A stretch of 25,164 nt of DNA from Candidatus Bathyarchaeota archaeon. GTDB lineage: Archaea > Thermoproteota > Bathyarchaeia > TCS64. The notes under the pieces were generated by a model. The model was not told where the DNA came from and made no database searches. It saw only the letters and a list, made by a program, of their open reading frames with translations. Of the stretch, positions 21,064-25,164 are shown one piece after another; positions within the stretch are counted from its first letter, which is position 1, and the number at the start of each line of letters is the position of its first letter. Made by a program: the position numbers and the translations under genes. The stretch is from assembly GCA_014730055.1 (NCBI GenBank), contig WJIV01000007.1:1-25164 (forward strand), given 5' to 3'.

Positions 21064-21554
21064 TCCAGGTTCCCCGGCCACGCTATTTTTCTTTCCGTAT
21101 CCAGGAACGCCACTGTTCGTTCCCCTGTGAGATAGCCACATGCCTCTCCAGGGTTCACATTAAGGGTATCATCAATTTTCTCTATCTTGGCTCTGTGAGT
21201 ATGCCCTCTGACAACAACGTCATATCCCCCAGATTCAGCCCTATTATTATCCTGTCCTCGATGTCCATGAAAAAGAGCAATTATTACTCCGTCAGCATCG
21301 ATCTCCGTGAAATATCCCCGTATCTCGACCCCTATTCGAGAGTAAACCTCCTTAAGGAGATCGGTTTCGGCGCAATTATTACCAAAGACCCCGATCATCG
21401 GGGCCTCTAAAGTCTTAAAATGCTCAGCTGTGAAAGGCGCGATGTAGTCCCCTGCGTGGAGGACCAGTTTGACCCTCTCCTGGTTGAATTTTTCGACTGC
21501 TGACTTTATTGCATAGATGTTATCATGGGTATCTGAGATTAAGCCAATTATCAT
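21060..21554 (-). CDS. YfcE/MJ0936-type metallophosphoesterase
   Basis: A 164-residue calcineurin-fold phosphodiesterase. Metal ligands follow the family order: D8 and H10 (ISDTHDN), D36 (LHAGDYI), N59 (GVFGNNC), H96 with H98 (FHGHRG), and H118 with H120 (RGHTHRA). The size is that of the minimal YfcE/MJ0936 group, which hydrolyses artificial phosphodiesters and possibly 2',3'-cyclic nucleotides; the natural substrate is unknown. It is the last gene of the minus-strand sugar operon, one base after the FGGY kinase. Its stop interlocks with that of the M20 gene in the opposite strand. Confidence 0.93.
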   Translation of the reverse strand: MIIGLISDTHDNIYAIKSAVEKFNQERVKLVLHAGDYIAPFTAEHFKTLEAPMIGVFGNNCAETDLLKEVYSRIGVEIRGYFTEIDADGVIIALFHGHRGQDNNRAESGGYDVVVRGHTHRAKIEKIDDTLNVNPGEACGYLTGERTVAFLDTERKIAWPGNLD

Positions 21555-21555
21555 A

Positions 21556-22980
21556 CTAGATTCCTAATCGCAGAAATCGTTCATAAGCTTCATCCCATGA
21601 CTCAGGCTCAAGGGGATAAAATGTCTTAACCCATTCCGATTCAGCTAAAACTCCTCTGGCATCCTTGATATCATCCAGGGCTCCCAATGAGACGTACTGG
21701 ACCACTGCATTTCCCAGTGCTGCTGCCTCGGCTGGACCCGTCTCCACCCTACAATTGGTTGAGTCAGCTGTCATCTGGCTTAGAACCCTGTTGCGAGACC
21801 CCCCACCGATTATATTCAATCTCTTGTAGCCGGTTCCTGTGATATCTTCTAGCTGTCTCAGCACAGTTCTGTAATTTAATGCAAGGCTCTCATATACACA
21901 CCGCATGTGCTCTCCGATGGACATAGGAGCTGGCTGACCTGTTTTCCTACAGTAATCTTGAATTCTCCCTGTCATGTCCCCGGGTTTGATAAAAACAGGA
22001 TCATTTGGATCTATGAGAGATATGAAAGCGGGAGTGTTCTCCGCTGCTTCCTGAAGATCACTATAGGTAACAGTCGCTCCCTTACCAGTCCACTCCCTCA
22101 TAAGCTCCTGTTCAAGCCAGAGCCCAGGCAGGTTCTTCAATAACCTGATTGTGCCTCCCGCCCCGCCCTCGTTGGTGAAGTTTAACTTGTAGACCTTGTC
22201 ATTTATCAACGGTCGTTTAATCTCTGTCCCTAGCAGGCTCCAGGTCCCACTGCTAATGTATACGAATTCCTGGTCCCGAGTCGGAACAGCTACGACAGCG
22301 CTTCCTGTATCATGGCAGGCTGGGGCGCAGACTGGAACCCCCTTCAAGTCTCCCAGCTTGGTACCAGGTTCTATTATCTCTGGGAAGATCTTCTCCGGTA
22401 GTCCTATACTCAGAATTATATCATAGCACCAATCTCTCTCCCGTGGGTCAAGAAGCTGGGTGGTAGAAGCGTGCGTGAACTCGGAGTTCTTTGCCCCTGT
22501 AAGCCAGTAATTGAGTATATCCGGTATACCTAGGTAAGTCTCAGCTCTCCTGATTACCCGTGATCTACCCCTCACCATGCTTGCCAATTGGTATATTGTG
22601 TTGAGTTTCAGGAACTGAACTCCGGTTCTTAGGAATATTTCCTCCTTTGGCACTCTCTCGAAGACCCACTCCATTACACCCTCAGTTCTCTCGTCCCTGT
22701 AATGGATAGGTTCCTCAAGCAGGTTCCCCTCCCCGTCAAGAAGGCCATAATCCACTCCCCATGTGCATATCCCAACACTTGAGGCCTCACATAGTACGCT
22801 CTCAATGCTCCTTATTACCTCGCTCCATAACCGCTGGATGTTCCACCTGAGGTGCCTTCTTCGATAGATTGGCTGGTTCGGGAACCTATGGACCTCATTA
22901 GCCCTGAATGAGTCCTCTAGTGAGACCTCAATTATCCTACCCGAACTGGCACCTAGATCCACGGCTATGACGGGGTTCAA
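21556..22980 (-). CDS. FGGY-family carbohydrate kinase, rhamnulokinase-like
   Basis: A 474-residue sugar kinase. VDLGASSGR (7-15) is the phosphate-1 loop in the form typical of rhamnulokinase. CTWGVDYGLLD and PIHYRDERTEG (substrate side), FLKLNTIYQL, YISSGTWSLLGTE (phosphate-2) and IIGGGSRNRVLSQM plus GPAEAAALGNA (adenosine and C-terminal lobe) follow in order. The closest named relatives I can recognise are RhaB proteins (L-rhamnulose to L-rhamnulose-1-phosphate); L-fuculokinase is the alternative given the isomerase next to it. The start is TTG at 22980, two bases after the isomerase stop, giving MNPVIAVDLGASSGR; no closer ATG or GTG would keep the loop. Confidence 0.92.
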   Translation of the reverse strand: MNPVIAVDLGASSGRIIEVSLEDSFRANEVHRFPNQPIYRRRHLRWNIQRLWSEVIRSIESVLCEASSVGICTWGVDYGLLDGEGNLLEEPIHYRDERTEGVMEWVFERVPKEEIFLRTGVQFLKLNTIYQLASMVRGRSRVIRRAETYLGIPDILNYWLTGAKNSEFTHASTTQLLDPRERDWCYDIILSIGLPEKIFPEIIEPGTKLGDLKGVPVCAPACHDTGSAVVAVPTRDQEFVYISSGTWSLLGTEIKRPLINDKVYKLNFTNEGGAGGTIRLLKNLPGLWLEQELMREWTGKGATVTYSDLQEAAENTPAFISLIDPNDPVFIKPGDMTGRIQDYCRKTGQPAPMSIGEHMRCVYESLALNYRTVLRQLEDITGTGYKRLNIIGGGSRNRVLSQMTADSTNCRVETGPAEAAALGNAVVQYVSLGALDDIKDARGVLAESEWVKTFYPLEPESWDEAYERFLRLGI

Positions 22981-22981
22981 G

Positions 22982-24640
22982 CTAGCCTACTCCGACCTCC
23001 CCACAGATATGGATCTTAACACCTAGCTCGTGGAATAGGGCAGCTTTTGTTGACAGGGCTCTATCAGCGTCCTCCTCATTTGGCGCGTACGCTACCTGGA
23101 TGTGGTTTGCCTTGTGGCGTGCCATCATCTGGTCGCGTGTTACACCATGAAGGACAGCGCTCATGATAGGCCACTGAGGGGTGGTTGCTTCCCATCTTCG
23201 CTGTGTCTCTTCCTCTGGCAGATCTACAACAGTTCCCCTCCCGATATCCACGTGTAAGCCATCTGGGAGTACATAAACGCGGCTCCACACTATCTCACCG
23301 GGCTTGCTGTCCCCCTTCAGGGTACCACCGCCCATGGGGAAGTACATTGGTGGCTGTCTCTCGCTTACGGCCCCCTCATAGCCTCCCTTGAAATGGCTGG
23401 GAGGTGCACCTCCGCTGATTAGGAACACCCAGACATATTGATCCTCATATGGGGCACCCCATCTTATGTCGTGAAGGGTCGTCGCAGGGTCGAATCCTAG
23501 CGCATTCCAAACCCGGTTAGTTATTAGAGCGTCAATGCCTGCTCCCTCGTCCACCTCGTTAAAGTGTGGTAGGGATTCCCCAGGGTACAACTCAGCTCCA
23601 GTCTCCTTGTGGTAGACTGGGGGTCTATCGACGTTGTTCAGTAAACCCTCGACTAGATCGCTTGCGGGTGCCATATCTTTGAGACCTTGCTGGTACTGTA
23701 TGCCTATGGTCTCGCATCCAAATTCATCTGCTATGCGTACAGCTGCGATGTACATTTTACACTGTCCCAAGATCTGCTCGTTTGTCAGCTCGGTTTTTGG
23801 GTCAGTGCCAGTCATAAACTTCATACCCTTGTCATCAAGCCAATGCTTGATCGCAGCTGCCTCCTCGTCTGACACCTCCCCCATGGCTGCGAGAAGCGCA
23901 CTCTGGCTTAACCGTTCCTTGTAGACGCCTATATTGTTGAGAAGTTCATCCTCTATTATAGCATTGTACATTCCCATACAGCCCTCGTCGAATATGCCCA
24001 TTATGGCCTTCTCATGCATTAGACGCTCTGCCATGCTCTTTCCCAGCTTGTACTCTTCTACTGGTAGTTTAGCTGGGTCTAGGTCCCTCACGTGACTTGT
24101 GTTATGTTCGATTTTCCCGTTCTCCAGCCATTCATTAATGGCCTCCATGAAGAAACGGTCTTGAAAGTCCTCGCTCCAGATGGTGCTGTAGGGTTTACCC
24201 ATCTTAGATAGACAGGCGTTGAGGTTGAGCATCCCAACAAGCCCTGGCCACTGGCCGCTCCAGTTTGCTACGGTAAGTATAGGACCCTTGTGATCCCTGA
24301 GTCCTGCTAAAACGTGATGACTATACTGCCAGACTGACTCGGCGACGATAAGTGGTGCGTTATCTGGAATGTTCATGAATACGTCCATGCCCATTCTCTG
24401 GCTCCAGATGAACCCGTGGCCCAGTTCCTCGTCATAGGGGTGACCTCGTAATAGGTGGTACCCCCTGCTCTCGAAAGCCTTTCTTAGTTTGTCCTCCATA
24501 TCTTTCTGAGCGGGCCACCCTTCCCGGTTGGCGGAGTGGCGTAGGTCCCCACTGGTCACTAGCACAATCTCGTTCGGCCCCAGGGGATCTGGTCTGAATA
24601 ATTCTGCGGGTGATTCCATACAATGAATTGTGTGACTCAC
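22982..24640 (-). CDS. L-fucose isomerase-like sugar isomerase
   Basis: A 552-residue protein related to the L-fucose/L-arabinose isomerase family, which interconverts aldoses and ketoses with Mn. Recognisable parts are [15 protein letters not shown] (125-139), [18 protein letters not shown] (216-233) and a C-terminal region with [20 protein letters not shown]. It is somewhat shorter than E. coli FucI (about 590). I cannot place every metal ligand with certainty. The GTG at 24640, 16 bases after the pyruvate kinase stop, gives the longest product; an ATG at 24619 (seven codons on) also fits. With the FGGY kinase behind it, it likely opens a deoxysugar or pentose pathway. Confidence 0.87.
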   Translation of the reverse strand: MSHTIHCMESPAELFRPDPLGPNEIVLVTSGDLRHSANREGWPAQKDMEDKLRKAFESRGYHLLRGHPYDEELGHGFIWSQRMGMDVFMNIPDNAPLIVAESVWQYSHHVLAGLRDHKGPILTVANWSGQWPGLVGMLNLNACLSKMGKPYSTIWSEDFQDRFFMEAINEWLENGKIEHNTSHVRDLDPAKLPVEEYKLGKSMAERLMHEKAIMGIFDEGCMGMYNAIIEDELLNNIGVYKERLSQSALLAAMGEVSDEEAAAIKHWLDDKGMKFMTGTDPKTELTNEQILGQCKMYIAAVRIADEFGCETIGIQYQQGLKDMAPASDLVEGLLNNVDRPPVYHKETGAELYPGESLPHFNEVDEGAGIDALITNRVWNALGFDPATTLHDIRWGAPYEDQYVWVFLISGGAPPSHFKGGYEGAVSERQPPMYFPMGGGTLKGDSKPGEIVWSRVYVLPDGLHVDIGRGTVVDLPEEETQRRWEATTPQWPIMSAVLHGVTRDQMMARHKANHIQVAYAPNEEDADRALSTKAALFHELGVKIHICGEVGVG

Positions 24641-24656
24641 CGTGATAAGATTTAGT

Positions 24657-25164
24657 CTATAATACCCGCTCCAAGACGTCCTGGACCCTGAGGATCTCCA
24701 ATGTGCTCGTCTTACCGGGTTCTATGAGGGTACTACCCGAGACTACGGCGATTATATCCTTCTTGTATATGTATTCCTCGTTGATGCTCTTCTTTATAGC
24801 CCTAGTAATCAGCTGATCTCGGTCATCCGTCCACTCCACATCCATGGGGTAAACCCCCCAGTACATATGCATCCGCCTGCTAATCCTAGGATCCCTGGCC
24901 ACTGCCAGTATCCTAGTCTTGGGCCTATGCTTGCTAACCATGAGAGCGCTGACGCCACTTCTCGTGACAACGATAATAGCAGCGGGTTCCACGGCGTCAA
25001 CGGCCCGGTTGGCAAGGTCACCTATCACATCCGTAATGGGTAGTCCTTTTAAGCGAATGTGCTCGGTCTGAGTTATCTGCTCCTGGACAACCCATCCGAT
25101 ATTGTTCATAACCCTTACCGTCTCGATTGGGTAGTCCCCAATGGCAGTTTCTCCGCTTAGCATA
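24657..25164 (-). CDS. pyk: Pyruvate kinase, C-terminal part (cut by window edge)
   Basis: The frame is open to the window end, so this is the C-terminal portion of a longer protein; the first visible ATG at 25163 is internal. The opening [19 protein letters not shown] is the conserved end of the pyruvate kinase barrel. The rest is the C-terminal (allosteric-site) domain, including [20 protein letters not shown] and [20 protein letters not shown]. The enzyme converts phosphoenolpyruvate and ADP to pyruvate and ATP, the last step of glycolysis. It reads into the isomerase-kinase pair after 16 bases, so sugar breakdown and glycolysis may be on one message. Confidence 0.95.
   Translation of the reverse strand, partial: MLSGETAIGDYPIETVRVMNNIGWVVQEQITQTEHIRLKGLPITDVIGDLANRAVDAVEPAAIIVVTRSGVSALMVSKHRPKTRILAVARDPRISRRMHMYWGVYPMDVEWTDDRDQLITRAIKKSINEEYIYKKDIIAVVSGSTLIEPGKTSTLEILRVQDVLERVL

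Noticed and set aside
1..25164. CRISPR arrays, insertion sequences, tRNA or rRNA genes
   Set aside because: I looked through the intergenic stretches for regularly spaced repeats, transposase-like proteins and cloverleaf-like segments and saw none. Nearly all sequence is coding, so a mobile island is not supported.

Overview
The window is archaeal. It encodes both subunits of topoisomerase VI, translation initiation factor aIF1A, a Rio1 kinase, a two-KH protein of the Pno1/Dim2 type, a tungstate/molybdate ABC transporter of the Wtp type and a divergent archaeal family-B DNA polymerase. Several start codons sit about 26-28 bases behind a TATA-like box, as in leaderless archaeal transcripts. 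I cannot fix the lineage from sequence alone. Topoisomerase VI with the aIF1A-Rio1-KH-Top6B-Top6A order fits several euryarchaeal, TACK and Asgard groups. Gene density is very high: no stretch over 300 bases lacks a gene, and the longest gaps are 15365-15528, 4770-4904 and 7979-8112. I found no rRNA, tRNA, CRISPR array or insertion sequence.

Layout. 1-4769 (minus strand): an information-processing operon reading aIF1A, Rio1, KH protein, Top6B, Top6A, then a small two-helix membrane protein and the start of a sugar nucleotidyltransferase. 4905-7978 (minus): four overlapping genes, reading a phosphotransferase of the aminoglycoside-kinase fold, an adenylylsulfate-kinase-like P-loop kinase, an inositol-monophosphatase-family phosphatase and SfsA. 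7979-8112: a divergent promoter region. 8113-12142 (plus): a membrane-anchored protein with three repeats related to the sulfite-oxidase molybdopterin domain, WtpA, WtpB and a 3-methyladenine DNA glycosylase, all touching or overlapping. The transporter ATPase is missing. 12239-15364 (plus): a RecA/RadA-like protein without a usable Walker A loop, followed by a family-B polymerase with lost exonuclease motifs and an altered motif C. 15529-16978 (plus): LemA and HtpX. 17019-21063 (plus): a class III CoA-transferase, a thiamine-diphosphate enzyme and an M20 peptidase, each with its own promoter-like signal. 21060-25164 (minus): end of pyruvate kinase, fucose-isomerase-like protein, rhamnulokinase-like FGGY kinase and a YfcE-type phosphoesterase.

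The part most worth attention is 11.5-15.4 kb. A base-excision glycosylase sits beside a two-gene cassette of an inactive-looking RecA paralogue and a PolB2-like polymerase. This resembles in logic the bacterial ImuA/ImuB/DnaE2 damage-tolerance module. Second is the tungstate locus, where a triple molybdopterin-fold surface protein precedes a transporter that must borrow its ATPase. The CoA-transferase plus thiamine-diphosphate enzyme pair recalls oxalate (formyl-CoA transferase/oxalyl-CoA decarboxylase) systems, but its substrate is unknown.
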